Shown here piece by piece: positions 15,691 to 24,101 of a stretch of 48,395 nucleotides of DNA. A program made the position numbers and the translations under genes. Position 1 is the stretch's first letter; the number at the start of each line of letters is the position of its first letter. Source of the DNA: Nitrosarchaeum sp. (GTDB lineage Archaea > Thermoproteota > Nitrososphaeria > Nitrososphaerales > Nitrosopumilaceae); NCBI GenBank assembly GCA_023265135.1, contig JAHFUM010000001.1, positions 1 through 48,395 of the forward strand. Reading direction: 5' to 3'. The notes under the pieces are model-generated. The model did not search any database and was not told the origin of the DNA. It was given only the letters and a program-made list of their open reading frames with translations.

Positions 15691-16560
15691 TTATTTTTCC
15701 ACAGGATTTCCTATCATGTTACCCCACTCAGTCCAAGAACCATCATAGTTTCGAACCTTGGAGTAACCAAGTAGATATTTCAAGACAAACCAACTGTGAG
15801 AAGATCTTTCTCCAATTCTACAATAACAGATTACATCTTTGTCTGGAGTAACACCTTTAGATTCATAATTTTGTTTAAGATCAGATACAGACTTGAATGT
15901 GCCATCTGCATCATTTACAGCGGTTGCCCATGGAATATTATTTGCTTTAGGAATATGTCCTCCTCGTTGTGCATGTTCCATTGGATATTCTGGAGGTGCT
16001 GTAATTTCGCCAGAGAATTCTTTAGGAGATCTCACATCAACCATCACAGTGTCTTCTCGTCCCAATGCTCTACTGACATCAAACAGATAAGCACGTAGTC
16101 CTTCATCAGGTGGTTGTGCTTTGTATGTTGTCAAGGCAAGTCGAGGTTCATCTGTAGTGTATTCTTTATTTTCCAATTCCCATTTTTTTCTTCCGCCATT
16201 CATGATTTTTAGATTTTCATGACCATAGTATTTGAAAACCCAGAAAACAAATGCTGCAAACCAATTATTAAAATCACCATAGAGAATTACTTCAGTATCT
16301 TCACGTATACCATTTTTAGACATTAATGTCTCAAATTGTTTTTTATTTATGATGTCTCTAGTAATAGGATCATTAATGTCTCGTTTCCACCAAATTAAGC
16401 TAGCTTCTTTGATGTGGCCTTTTTGATATCCGTTTACTGGATCGTAATCAACTTCGACCAATTTTCTATTTTCATTTGGAGGGTTTTTCAATACCCATTC
16501 TGTCTCTACTAGAACTTCAGGATGTGCGTAGTTCATGTTATTTTCTAAATTTGCATTCAT
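15691..16560 (-). CDS. two-domain rhodanese (sulfurtransferase)
   Basis: A 289-residue protein of the tandem rhodanese type. The C-terminal domain carries the active-site loop CRIGERSS with Cys247. The N-terminal domain has the fold (VEVDYDPVNGYQKGHI) but reads YGDFNNW where a cysteine would be, so it is a non-catalytic structural half, as is normal for thiosulfate or mercaptopyruvate sulfurtransferases. It would move sulfane sulfur to cyanide or, more likely in cells, to a thiol acceptor. It heads the operon with the ferredoxin. A second rhodanese lies at 17900. Start is ATG at 16560; a second ATG is eight codons in. Confidence 0.9.
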   Translation of the reverse strand: MNANLENNMNYAHPEVLVETEWVLKNPPNENRKLVEVDYDPVNGYQKGHIKEASLIWWKRDINDPITRDIINKKQFETLMSKNGIREDTEVILYGDFNNWFAAFVFWVFKYYGHENLKIMNGGRKKWELENKEYTTDEPRLALTTYKAQPPDEGLRAYLFDVSRALGREDTVMVDVRSPKEFSGEITAPPEYPMEHAQRGGHIPKANNIPWATAVNDADGTFKSVSDLKQNYESKGVTPDKDVICYCRIGERSSHSWFVLKYLLGYSKVRNYDGSWTEWGNMIGNPVEK

Positions 16561-16629
16561 ACTTATTTGTTTTTACAGTAAATCAAATAAAAAATATCTT
16601 TTTAACTAAATGATATTTAGGAGAACTGG

Positions 16630-17445
16630 TTGAAACTTAAAAAAGTAGCAGTGGTCAGCAAAGTAGGTTCAAAAGAGTCAGAAGAAGCAGCAAGAAATGT
16701 CGCAAAAAAATTTTTAGCAAAAAAATCCACAGTATTTACAATTTCTCCTATAGAGGTAGAAGGCGCAAAAAAAGTAGAGACATTAGATGAGCTGAAAAAA
16801 GAAGAGTTGGATCTAGTAGTTACATTAGGAGGGGATGGAACAACTCTAAGAGTTTTCAGATATCTTGAAAACGATACACCAATTTTAACAATCAATGTAG
16901 GTGGAAATAGAGGCATATTATCTGAGATAACAATTGAGGAAGTAGACGAAGCAATTGATAAAATTCTAAAAGACAAGTTCTTTTTAGATAAACGAATCAG
17001 AGTTGTTGCTTCATGTGGAGGTAAAGAATTTCCACCTGCATTAAATGAGATCTACATTTGTAGAACAAATCTTACAAAAACTGCAGAAATTGAGATAAAA
17101 TTTCAAAATGACACGGTTAAACAAAAAATGGATGGAGTCATCATTGCCACTCCAAGCGGTTCAACAGGACATTCATTTTCTTTAGGAGGTCCGATTCTTC
17201 ATGAAAGTTTAGATGTTTTGATCATTACGCCAGTTGCTCCAGTTTACAGATTAGAATCAATTGTTGTGCCAGATGAAAAAATAGAAATAATATCATCACA
17301 TGACTGTAGTATAGTTATGGATGCACAAGTGGTAAAATCCGCAGGTTACGGAGAGCCAATAATTATAAAAAAATATAGAAAACCAGCAGTCTTTGTTAGG
17401 TTGAAGAAACGAGGACTGAGACAGATGAGTAAACTTGGATTTTAG
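16630..17445 (+). CDS. nadK: NAD kinase
   Basis: A 271-residue NAD/ATP kinase that makes NADP. The conserved GGDGT (67-71), the NVGGNRGILSE block (89-99) and the later TPSGSTGHSFSLGGP motif identify the family. The start is a TTG preceded by a purine-rich AGGAG about 7 bases upstream (near 16619), a clear Shine-Dalgarno site. It is divergent from the rhodanese operon. The last 11 bp overlap the Nob1 gene, so the two are translationally coupled. Confidence 0.93.
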   Translation: MKLKKVAVVSKVGSKESEEAARNVAKKFLAKKSTVFTISPIEVEGAKKVETLDELKKEELDLVVTLGGDGTTLRVFRYLENDTPILTINVGGNRGILSEITIEEVDEAIDKILKDKFFLDKRIRVVASCGGKEFPPALNEIYICRTNLTKTAEIEIKFQNDTVKQKMDGVIIATPSGSTGHSFSLGGPILHESLDVLIITPVAPVYRLESIVVPDEKIEIISSHDCSIVMDAQVVKSAGYGEPIIIKKYRKPAVFVRLKKRGLRQMSKLGF

Positions 17446-17941
17446 AATATTAGATGCAAGTGCATTTTATGCAGGAGTGCCGTTTGGATCAGCCAATGAT
17501 TGTTATACAACATCTCTGGTTTATGAAGAAATAAAACATATTAAAAAAAATGAGGATACGTTAGGAACACTACTAGAAACTAATAGATTAAAAATAATGG
17601 ATCCAGACAAAGAATCAATAAATGTAGCAATAGCATCGGCTAAAGAAACTGGCGACTTTCCACAATTATCAAAGCAAGATATTTCAATAATTGCTCTATG
17701 TATCAATCTTAAAGGTGAGATTATTTCAGATGATTTTGCGATTACAAATGTTGCAAAGAATATAGGATTAAAGGTGTCATCGATAATGACAAATAGTTTT
17801 CAAGATGTTGGTAAATGGGTTCATTATTGTCCGGGTTGTAGAACAAACCATACAACTGGAAAAGAATGTCCAATGTGCGGCACGCCACTTAAAAGAAAAT
17901 TACTTAAGGGGCAATCCCCGTCTATACCAGTCAACGAATGA
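17435..17941 (+). CDS. nob1: Nob1-type rRNA endonuclease (PIN domain plus zinc ribbon)
   Basis: A 168-residue protein. The PIN domain (about 1-120) begins FRILDASAF with Asp7 and has further acidic residues in SKQDISI and ISDDFAI that form the metal-dependent nuclease site. A zinc ribbon with Cys132, Cys135, Cys145 and Cys148 (CPGC...CPMC) follows. This is the architecture of Nob1, which trims the 3' end of 16S rRNA in small-subunit maturation. Start is TTG inside the end of nadK. The 3' end overlaps the convergent rhodanese by 42 bp, unusually long. Confidence 0.88.
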   Translation: MDFRILDASAFYAGVPFGSANDCYTTSLVYEEIKHIKKNEDTLGTLLETNRLKIMDPDKESINVAIASAKETGDFPQLSKQDISIIALCINLKGEIISDDFAITNVAKNIGLKVSSIMTNSFQDVGKWVHYCPGCRTNHTTGKECPMCGTPLKRKLLKGQSPSIPVNE

Positions 17942-18658
17942 GCCATCATACAATTTAATATTTTTATAACCTGCTATCATCAATTGGAAAAATAGACTAG
18001 ATGCCCTATGACCATGCATACAATAACAAATAACATGTTTGTCTTTAGATATTTGATTTTGAGAAAATAGATTTTGTAAAAAATCTTTATTTTGAAATAA
18101 TTTACCGTCATATGCAATTCCTTCGGTAAACGGAATTAGTTTTGAATTAGGCAAATGACCTGCCATAAACTCTTGAGGTGTTCTTGCATCCAAGATTACA
18201 AAATTTTTAAGATTTTCTTTAAGATGATCAGCCTCTATTCTAATATCAGAGTTGATTTTTGGAATAAATTTTGTTGATTCAGAAATAAACAGTTTTTTTG
18301 TTAATTCAAATCCATTTCTTTGTAAGTCAACAACAGTTGCATCAAGCAGACATATTTTTTCATGTCCAAAGTAGAGAAATGTCCACGCGATTCTAGCAGA
18401 TGACGGATCCATGGAATCACCTATAAGAACAACAGTTTTAGAATCATCAATTCCTACAGAACTAAAAAGTTCAGCAATTTTTTTTTCATCTAAAACCAGA
18501 TTTGCACCATATGGATCAAATTGAATAACTTGTTCTATTGTTAATGATTGTGATTTCAAGACATGTCCATACAAAAACATTGTTTTAGGTCGTGTATCCA
18601 AAAGGACAATATTTGGATCAGATTGATGAATTTTTAGCCAATCTATTGAAACTAACAT
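17900..18658 (-). CDS. two-domain rhodanese (second copy)
   Basis: A 252-residue tandem rhodanese. The C-terminal half has VILDARTPQEFMAGHLPNS and the active-site loop CMHGHRAS with its cysteine. The N-terminal half (VLLDTRPKTMFLYGHV; VVLIGDSMDP) lacks the cysteine. It differs clearly from the copy at 15691 in both length and active loop (CMHGHR versus CRIGER), so the substrates may differ. The chosen start is ATG, with a TTG one codon earlier. It follows XPF by 34 bp on the same strand and may be the tail of that transcript. Confidence 0.87.
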   Translation of the reverse strand: MLVSIDWLKIHQSDPNIVLLDTRPKTMFLYGHVLKSQSLTIEQVIQFDPYGANLVLDEKKIAELFSSVGIDDSKTVVLIGDSMDPSSARIAWTFLYFGHEKICLLDATVVDLQRNGFELTKKLFISESTKFIPKINSDIRIEADHLKENLKNFVILDARTPQEFMAGHLPNSKLIPFTEGIAYDGKLFQNKDFLQNLFSQNQISKDKHVICYCMHGHRASSLFFQLMIAGYKNIKLYDGSFVDWYRRGLPLK

Positions 18659-18692
18659 CAATTACACAGATTTATCAATTTATTTAATAGTA

Positions 18693-19379
18693 TCATGAAT
18701 CATGCAAAGTTTTTTGATTTGATTTCTTCAGGTATTTGCTTTTAGATTCAAGTACTTTTTTTATTTTTTTAGCTCTGGCATCTCCAAGACCTTCAACTTT
18801 TGCAAGTTCAGTTGATGTAGCAGTGAAAACTTTCAATGGTGTTCCAAATTTCTCAAGCATCCTAACAGCAAATTTCTCTCCAATTCCAGGCAAACTGCAA
18901 AGAGAGGATAATTGTTGTTTTTCTAGATCATTTGATTTTTTTATTTTTTTCAAATAAGGACCTTTTTGTGATTCGTTTCTAGAACATAATGAAACAAGTA
19001 ATTTTGCAGTATGAATTGCACTAGGAGTGGGAATTATTGGAATTTTAAAATCAATTACTACTCTAGATAAAGCACCGTAGAAAATCATTGGGTTATCAGC
19101 TATTTCTTCAATTTCATCTACATTTCCTTCTATAAGCACTATTGGAAATTGGAAATGTTCTTTTAGTCTGGTGCATTGATCAAAAAGCCTTCCATCAAAA
19201 ACAGAAGACATCAAATCACGAATGCTCTTTCGTTCTACAACAGTTTCAGGTGCAACAATATAATCACCTACGGGTAGTGTTTTCATTTCAAGATTAAGAC
19301 CTACGGATTTTAGTATATCGGGAATACCACTCTTACGTTCTCGTTCATCTACAATTATTCGTAAATTCTCTAATTTCAC
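18693..19379 (-). CDS. xpf: XPF/Mus81-type structure-specific endonuclease, short form
   Basis: A 228-residue protein. An ERCC4 nuclease domain (about 5-140) has GDYIV (38-42) and the catalytic VERKSIRD (48-55). A tandem helix-hairpin-helix domain (about 157-215) has LPGIGEKFAVRML and VEGLGDARAKKI. There is no helicase domain; this short form is known from Crenarchaeota and Thaumarchaeota, whereas euryarchaeal Hef carries the helicase. It cuts 3' flaps and branched DNA in repair and fork processing, usually as a dimer with PCNA. The C-terminal tail contains QKTLHDS, at best a weak PCNA-interaction motif. Start is GTG. Confidence 0.9.
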   Translation of the reverse strand: MKLENLRIIVDERERKSGIPDILKSVGLNLEMKTLPVGDYIVAPETVVERKSIRDLMSSVFDGRLFDQCTRLKEHFQFPIVLIEGNVDEIEEIADNPMIFYGALSRVVIDFKIPIIPTPSAIHTAKLLVSLCSRNESQKGPYLKKIKKSNDLEKQQLSSLCSLPGIGEKFAVRMLEKFGTPLKVFTATSTELAKVEGLGDARAKKIKKVLESKSKYLKKSNQKTLHDS

Positions 19380-19431
19380 AAATATAATTTTGTTAATTTG
19401 TTAATATCCTTTTGAAATTTCAATTATAGTG

Positions 19432-19839
19432 TTATTTCCTAGGATTGTCATCGGATGATGAAGGCTGGTTCATTTGAGCACCTCCTGATGCAGGACCTCT
19501 CATCATTTCAGTGATTTTTGCTTCTTGTTCTTTCAGAGACTCTTTAATTCTAGATTCTTGTTTTTCAAGAACAGTTGCACGTGTTTTTGCCAGTTCTCTT
19601 CTTTCTTCCAATTCATCAATTAGTTCTTGTTTAGTGGATTTTATTAAAATTGAGCCTGCATGCTTGTAGACATTATCATCATCTGCTGTTTTTTTTAATT
19701 CCTCAAGTGCCTTTTCAGTCTCAATTTTTTCCATTTCAAGATGTTGTTTTTGTGTTATAATTGATTGGAGATTTTGTTGAGATTGCTGCATTTTGATGAG
19801 CTGTTCTTGAAGCCAAGGAGGCATTTGTCCTGCTGACAT
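19432..19839 (-). CDS. pfdB: prefoldin subunit beta
   Basis: A 135-residue protein with the long antiparallel coiled-coil pattern of prefoldin beta: helix one around QEQLIKMQQSQQNLQSI, a central hairpin with DDDNVYKHAGSILIKSTKQE, which is highly characteristic, and a second helix. Prefoldin hands unfolded proteins to the thermosome. The tail is rich in Gly, Ser and Asn (PASGGAQMNQPSSSDD). Its place behind pcc1 and the exosome genes is the usual archaeal arrangement. Confidence 0.92.
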   Translation of the reverse strand: MSAGQMPPWLQEQLIKMQQSQQNLQSIITQKQHLEMEKIETEKALEELKKTADDDNVYKHAGSILIKSTKQELIDELEERRELAKTRATVLEKQESRIKESLKEQEAKITEMMRGPASGGAQMNQPSSSDDNPRK

Positions 19840-19863
19840 GTTAATACAATATCTTTGATTTCA

Positions 19864-20106
19864 TTATATCTTTACCGATTCAATTGAATCATAACTTGCC
19901 TGAATTAATCGTAAAGTAGAGTTAAGATTTGCACGTAAGTGTGGAATATGATCAGATTCGATGGAAATAGTGATTTTTTCGTTTAATGACATGTGTGTCT
20001 TCGTAGGATTTTCAGGATAAAATGAATTATCAGTGTTTATAGAATCAAATATTGCTTTTGTTTTTTCTTTAGCGTCAATGATGATTTTTGCATTAAAGCT
20101 TGACAT
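19864..20106 (-). CDS. pcc1: KEOPS complex subunit Pcc1
   Basis: An 80-residue protein with the Pcc1 pattern: an initial strand FNAKIIIDA, the helix KTKAIFDSINTDN, strands around NEKITISIESD and a last helix ANLNSTLRLIQASYDSIESV. Pcc1 is the dimerising subunit of KEOPS, which makes t6A37 in tRNA. The frame runs further upstream, but the ATG at 20106, which overlaps the end of L37Ae by 14 bp, gives the normal family length. Confidence 0.85.
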   Translation of the reverse strand: MSSFNAKIIIDAKEKTKAIFDSINTDNSFYPENPTKTHMSLNEKITISIESDHIPHLRANLNSTLRLIQASYDSIESVKI

Positions 20107-20302
20107 CGTATGCTGTTCCAGCAACTTTGAAACTACATTTCTTACAAGACCAAATACCAACTGCATCTCGATTAAATTGTTGAGAACCACATTCAGGGCA
20201 AGATCTTTTTTCTTTTAATTGAAAGTGAATTTTGGCATATAGTTTTCTATGTTTGATACCATATCTTGCACCTAGTCCTTTTAGTGATTTTTGCTTTACC
20301 AT
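20093..20302 (-). CDS. rpl37ae: 50S ribosomal protein L37Ae
   Basis: A 69-residue zinc-ribbon ribosomal protein. The opening KSLKGLGARYGIKHRK is typical, and CPEC...CKKC gives the four cysteines of the zinc site at about 35, 38, 53 and 56. It sits between rrp42 and pcc1, as in many archaea. Confidence 0.94.
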   Translation of the reverse strand: MVKQKSLKGLGARYGIKHRKLYAKIHFQLKEKRSCPECGSQQFNRDAVGIWSCKKCSFKVAGTAYDVKL

Positions 20303-20309
20303 TTTATTG

Positions 20310-21122
20310 TCATCCTTCCACTGCTTGTTTTAACTTTTCTCTGATTTTTGAGCCTACCTTAACAGATAATTCACCGCATTTGATTACCTCATCAAATGAA
20401 AATCCACCTATTCCTCCTTTTTGCAAAGCGCAGATATTTCCATTAGAATCAGTTGTGATTGTAATTCTTGCATCCATACTATCCCATTCATCACCGTTAG
20501 GATCAACTATTATGTAATTTCCGATTTTGCCCATAGTAACAGATACTGGAATAGTTGTAATTGGAACAGATGATTCTCCACCTTCAACTAATGTAGGAAC
20601 ATCATCTTTCATTTCCCATTTTGGTGTTTTTGAAGAGAGAATTGCAGCTGTTGCAGCATAAGCACATGTATCAAACAAGTTTCCGTCATAATCAACTACA
20701 ACATTGTCAGCAAAAATCCCAACAACAGATTTATTTTTTGCAATTACTAATTGAGATAAATCAATCATGTGGCTTTCTCTGATACCTCTATCAACTACTC
20801 TTGCTAATTCAATAACATCAGGTCCAGGAGGTCCAGTTTCAACACTGGGGTGAGAAAGTGGCAAAAGTTCGGCGGTGCAAATGAAGATACCTTTGTCACC
20901 CATATCTGGAAAAGGTCTATCTGGTTGAATTTTAACACCACAAACTACTTCACTGTTACCTAATCGTACTCGTGCAGAACCATTTGCTTTTGGAATTGCG
21001 TTTATTTCAATAATTAATTTTCGCGATTCATCTAGTGCTCTACCATCAACTCTTTTTCCTTGTTCTAATAATTCAAGAATTTGCGATTTTTTTAGTTCGT
21101 CAATTACAGATATAGATGTCAT
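20310..21122 (-). CDS. rrp42: exosome complex subunit Rrp42
   Basis: A 270-residue RNase PH-family protein. Family blocks are EQGKRVDGRALDESRKL near the start, ARVRLGNSEVVCGVK, and the late GIGGFSFDEVIKC. Rrp42 forms the hexameric ring with Rrp41 and is needed for, but does not itself contain, the phosphorolytic site. The gene directly follows rrp41 with no gap. Confidence 0.95.
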   Translation of the reverse strand: MTSISVIDELKKSQILELLEQGKRVDGRALDESRKLIIEINAIPKANGSARVRLGNSEVVCGVKIQPDRPFPDMGDKGIFICTAELLPLSHPSVETGPPGPDVIELARVVDRGIRESHMIDLSQLVIAKNKSVVGIFADNVVVDYDGNLFDTCAYAATAAILSSKTPKWEMKDDVPTLVEGGESSVPITTIPVSVTMGKIGNYIIVDPNGDEWDSMDARITITTDSNGNICALQKGGIGGFSFDEVIKCGELSVKVGSKIREKLKQAVEG

Positions 21123-21857
21123 TTATTTTTCCCCGTTTCCAAAATATTTTTCAGTTAATGCTTTTCTTTGCAATTCATAAACAATTTTACAACCATGAAT
21201 TCCTGTCTCGACACATTTCTTGTATTCTGCAGGAGTTAGTACACCATCCAATTGAAGTAATGTGATTTTTTCAAGACTAGGCATGTACCCAATTGGCATA
21301 TCTGCTTGTCCTGCTTGGTCTTCTTCATTATTAACATCAAGAATAATTGTATCTGCTGCTTTACCTGCAGCACATGCTGCCACCATATCTCTCATAGGAA
21401 TTCCAGCATCAGCCAAAGCTACAGAAGCGGCTGAAAGTGCAGCACACCTAGTACCACCGTCGGCTTGAAGAACTTCGATAAAAACATCAACTGCAGTTCT
21501 TGGAAATTTATCCAGCATTACTGCAGGTTCTAACGCTTCTTTGATAACTTTTGAAATTTCAATTTCTCTTCTAGATGGTGCAGGATTTTTTCTCTCGGTT
21601 ACAGAAAATGGTACCATATGATATCTAACTCGCAAAATGCCAGTATCAGTATTAGACATGTGTTTTGGATGGACATCTCGTGGGCCAAAGACACCAACTA
21701 AAATTTTGTTATCTCCAAATTCAATGTATGCTGAACCATCAGCATTTTTTAATCCTCCAGCTTTAATCATGATTCGTCTCGGTTCATCGACTTTTCTACC
21801 ATCACAACGAATTCCATTCTCATCTAGTAACACTAGTGTGGTATCTCTTCCGCCCAT
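21123..21857 (-). CDS. rrp41: exosome complex subunit Rrp41 (catalytic)
   Basis: A 244-residue RNase PH-type subunit: IRCDGRKVDEPRRI, GSAYIEFGDNKILVGVFGPRD, and QADGGTRCAALSAASVALADAGI, the last being the conserved phosphate- and RNA-binding region. Asp-containing MPIGYM follows. With Rrp42 it degrades or tails RNA in a phosphate-dependent manner. Its ATG shares one base with the end of rrp4. Confidence 0.96.
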   Translation of the reverse strand: MGGRDTTLVLLDENGIRCDGRKVDEPRRIMIKAGGLKNADGSAYIEFGDNKILVGVFGPRDVHPKHMSNTDTGILRVRYHMVPFSVTERKNPAPSRREIEISKVIKEALEPAVMLDKFPRTAVDVFIEVLQADGGTRCAALSAASVALADAGIPMRDMVAACAAGKAADTIILDVNNEEDQAGQADMPIGYMPSLEKITLLQLDGVLTPAEYKKCVETGIHGCKIVYELQRKALTEKYFGNGEK

Positions 21858-22537
21858 TATGATTCACCTTTTGATTCTAACATTTCTTTTACTTGGTCAG
21901 TTAAATTAGCAACATGTGCCTTTTCATCTACCATTTGTATGGCATTTTTAGCCTTTAATAATCCCTCGGGAGTTTCACATGAAACTACTACCCAGCCATT
22001 TTGACCAATGGTGATAGCTGCGCCAGTAGCCATTTCAATTGCTTGAATCATAGTTCCCCTTTTTCCAATCAGGCGTGGAACTTTGCTAGGTGAAATCTTG
22101 ACTAAGTGTCCAGAGTCAATCTTCCCAAGATCCCTATCAGATATTGTAACAAGTGGATCTCTAGTTCTATCAAAATTAGCGATTCTGGCTGCAACGAGAT
22201 CGCCTGATTTCAATTTTGATGAAAGCTCATCTGCATGTGCAGAAAAATCCCTTCCAAAAACATCTTGTGCAGGCAGAAATCCTACATAACATGAATTAAT
22301 ATCTAATTCCCAAGATAATGATGTGTGAGAGATTACCTTTCCAATTACAAGATCATCTATCTTTGGAATGTATTTTCCAGTTAACGGTATTACTTTAATT
22401 GAATCATCGTAAATTTCTGAAATTCCTATCGCCGTGGAAATGATTTTGTTGCCATCAAGGATTACATTTTGTTCAGGTCTGTATGGGCCTGTTGTAATTA
22501 CATCTCCGGGTATAACGTATTTTCTTTTGTTTTCCAT
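21857..22537 (-). CDS. rrp4: exosome RNA-binding cap subunit Rrp4
   Basis: A 226-residue protein with three parts: an N-terminal domain (RKYVIPGDVITTG), an S1 domain (about 60-140, IDDLVIGKVISHTSLSWELDI) and a KH domain (VPRLIGKRGTMIQAIEMATG, then TIGQNGWVVV). It caps the exosome ring and feeds RNA into it. It lies between SBDS and rrp41 with single-base junctions. Confidence 0.95.
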   Translation of the reverse strand: MENKRKYVIPGDVITTGPYRPEQNVILDGNKIISTAIGISEIYDDSIKVIPLTGKYIPKIDDLVIGKVISHTSLSWELDINSCYVGFLPAQDVFGRDFSAHADELSSKLKSGDLVAARIANFDRTRDPLVTISDRDLGKIDSGHLVKISPSKVPRLIGKRGTMIQAIEMATGAAITIGQNGWVVVSCETPEGLLKAKNAIQMVDEKAHVANLTDQVKEMLESKGES

Positions 22538-23223
22538 TACTTCATAACCTCAACTGTAGCAGAACCTTTTGTTATAGAACCCAATCTATCAATCACGTTT
22601 GGCCTTGCTCCAGCGGGTATTTCAAGTATTGCTTTTAAAGAACCATTATTTTGCCATTCTTCCTTTTTTAGAAATCCTACAGATTTCAAAACAGCATAAG
22701 ATTGAGATGCGTATTGTGCAGGTATGGTAATTTCAAGATCCAAGTTTTCAGATTTCAAAGGTATTATCGAACGAAGTTTTTCTACAATATCTTTTACTTG
22801 TTCATCTACACTTTTTTGCGGTTCTATTGTGATCTTTCCATCTTTTAATGCTTGTTCAATTCTCAGTGGAGGATGAGGTAAATGCGATCTTGGATCAACG
22901 TAAGTCTTTGCAATAAACGAAATAATTTGTTTTCTCTTCTCATCAAGCATTTTGCGTCTTTGTTCAGTAGTAAGATTCAGTTCGCCTTTTTGAAGCATTA
23001 TCTCAGCGATTTCATTCACATCCTCAGTTTTGAAAGCCTTGAGTAGTTTTTCGGTTGAAGGCTTAGTGCCTTTACCAGAGTCAGTATAGATTTCATCAGA
23101 AATCAAGACTGCTGAAATGTCTTTTTTCTTTCCCAGTTTGAAATCTAATGCTGGGTCTGGCTTTACCAAAATCTCAAATTTTTCACCTTCGTATGAATAT
23201 CTAACTACTGTTACATCGGTCAT
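22537..23223 (-). CDS. sbds: SBDS-family ribosome maturation protein
   Basis: A 228-residue protein of the normal archaeal SBDS length. The N-terminal FYSH domain is seen in EKFEILVKPDPALDFKLGKK and ISAVLISDEIYTDSGKG. The middle domain contains LTTEQRRKMLDEKRKQIISFIAKTYVDPRSHLPHPP, nearly diagnostic, and a ferredoxin-like C-terminal domain follows. It helps release eIF6 from the large subunit. It heads the exosome superoperon; ATAAAT at 23251-23256 on the minus strand, 31 bases before the ATG, is the likely TATA box. Confidence 0.95.
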   Translation of the reverse strand: MTDVTVVRYSYEGEKFEILVKPDPALDFKLGKKKDISAVLISDEIYTDSGKGTKPSTEKLLKAFKTEDVNEIAEIMLQKGELNLTTEQRRKMLDEKRKQIISFIAKTYVDPRSHLPHPPLRIEQALKDGKITIEPQKSVDEQVKDIVEKLRSIIPLKSENLDLEITIPAQYASQSYAVLKSVGFLKKEEWQNNGSLKAILEIPAGARPNVIDRLGSITKGSATVEVMK

Positions 23224-23286
23224 TTCTGAATTAATCTATGATAATTTGGTATTTATCTATACTCAAAAATAGTTTTAAAAATCAGT

Positions 23287-23892
23287 TTAAGGTTCAACGT
23301 TAAGAATTCCCTTCATTGTATCAGGATGATATTTACAATGATACTCAAAAACACCTGTTCTGCTTGGTTTTATTGATAGTTTACCAGATACACCAGGTCC
23401 AATATCCTTACTTTCTAGAATCACTTTATTGTTTTGCTCTATTACGAATGCGTGTTTTATATCAGTAGGGTTTGTGAGTTGAATGATATTAGTCATATTT
23501 ACTTTAAGTGTTATTGTAGGATTTGTTTCATTTGAGTTTGACCATCTATATGCTCCATCTACTTCTTTAATTGAAATATCAATTCGATTAGGATTAATAT
23601 TTGGTGCAGAATTAGTTTGTTCAGCACTCTCATTTTGTTCTGTGGTTTCAGATTTTTCACCAGTTTCATTTTGTTCTGAATTTGGTTTGTTTTGAAGACT
23701 GTTTACAATCTCACCTGCTATTTGACTTGCAGTTTCATTTTCATTCTGTTCAGCGCCTGATTGGACTTCAGATTTTTCCGTTTCTGAAAGTCTAAAGTGC
23801 ACAGTTAATGCTGCAGCAATTATCACAATCGCCACTATACCTGAAATGATTGCTATTTTGGAAGTATGTTTCAATTTACACCCGTTTAACAC
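23287..23892 (-). CDS. membrane-anchored plastocyanin-like blue copper protein
   Basis: A 201-residue exported protein. One hydrophobic segment (about 12-31) anchors it. A long Glu/Asn/Ser/Thr-rich linker (about 36-100) follows, ending in a cupredoxin domain. Copper ligands are visible: His147 (DIKHAF), Cys186, His189 and Met193 (CKYHPDTM), the type 1 set. Thaumarchaea use many such proteins in place of cytochrome c to carry electrons from ammonia oxidation. The start is a GTG; a TTG at codon 7 is an alternative. Confidence 0.88.
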   Translation of the reverse strand: MLNGCKLKHTSKIAIISGIVAIVIIAAALTVHFRLSETEKSEVQSGAEQNENETASQIAGEIVNSLQNKPNSEQNETGEKSETTEQNESAEQTNSAPNINPNRIDISIKEVDGAYRWSNSNETNPTITLKVNMTNIIQLTNPTDIKHAFVIEQNNKVILESKDIGPGVSGKLSIKPSRTGVFEYHCKYHPDTMKGILNVEP

Positions 23893-24101
23893 GTAGCAGG
23901 ATTATAAATGAAAGGACTGTTCCCAAAAGTTGAGAATAGATGAAATTAATAACAAATGGAAAATAAATTGTTCAAGAATTGACAATTTTGAAAATAATAG
24001 AATTATATCCTAAAAAGACTTGATTACACCACATTAACTTTAGTAACTACCCTAAAACTAGCTAGATTTTTATGTGGATTTTGAAAATTTTATTCTAAGG
24101 T

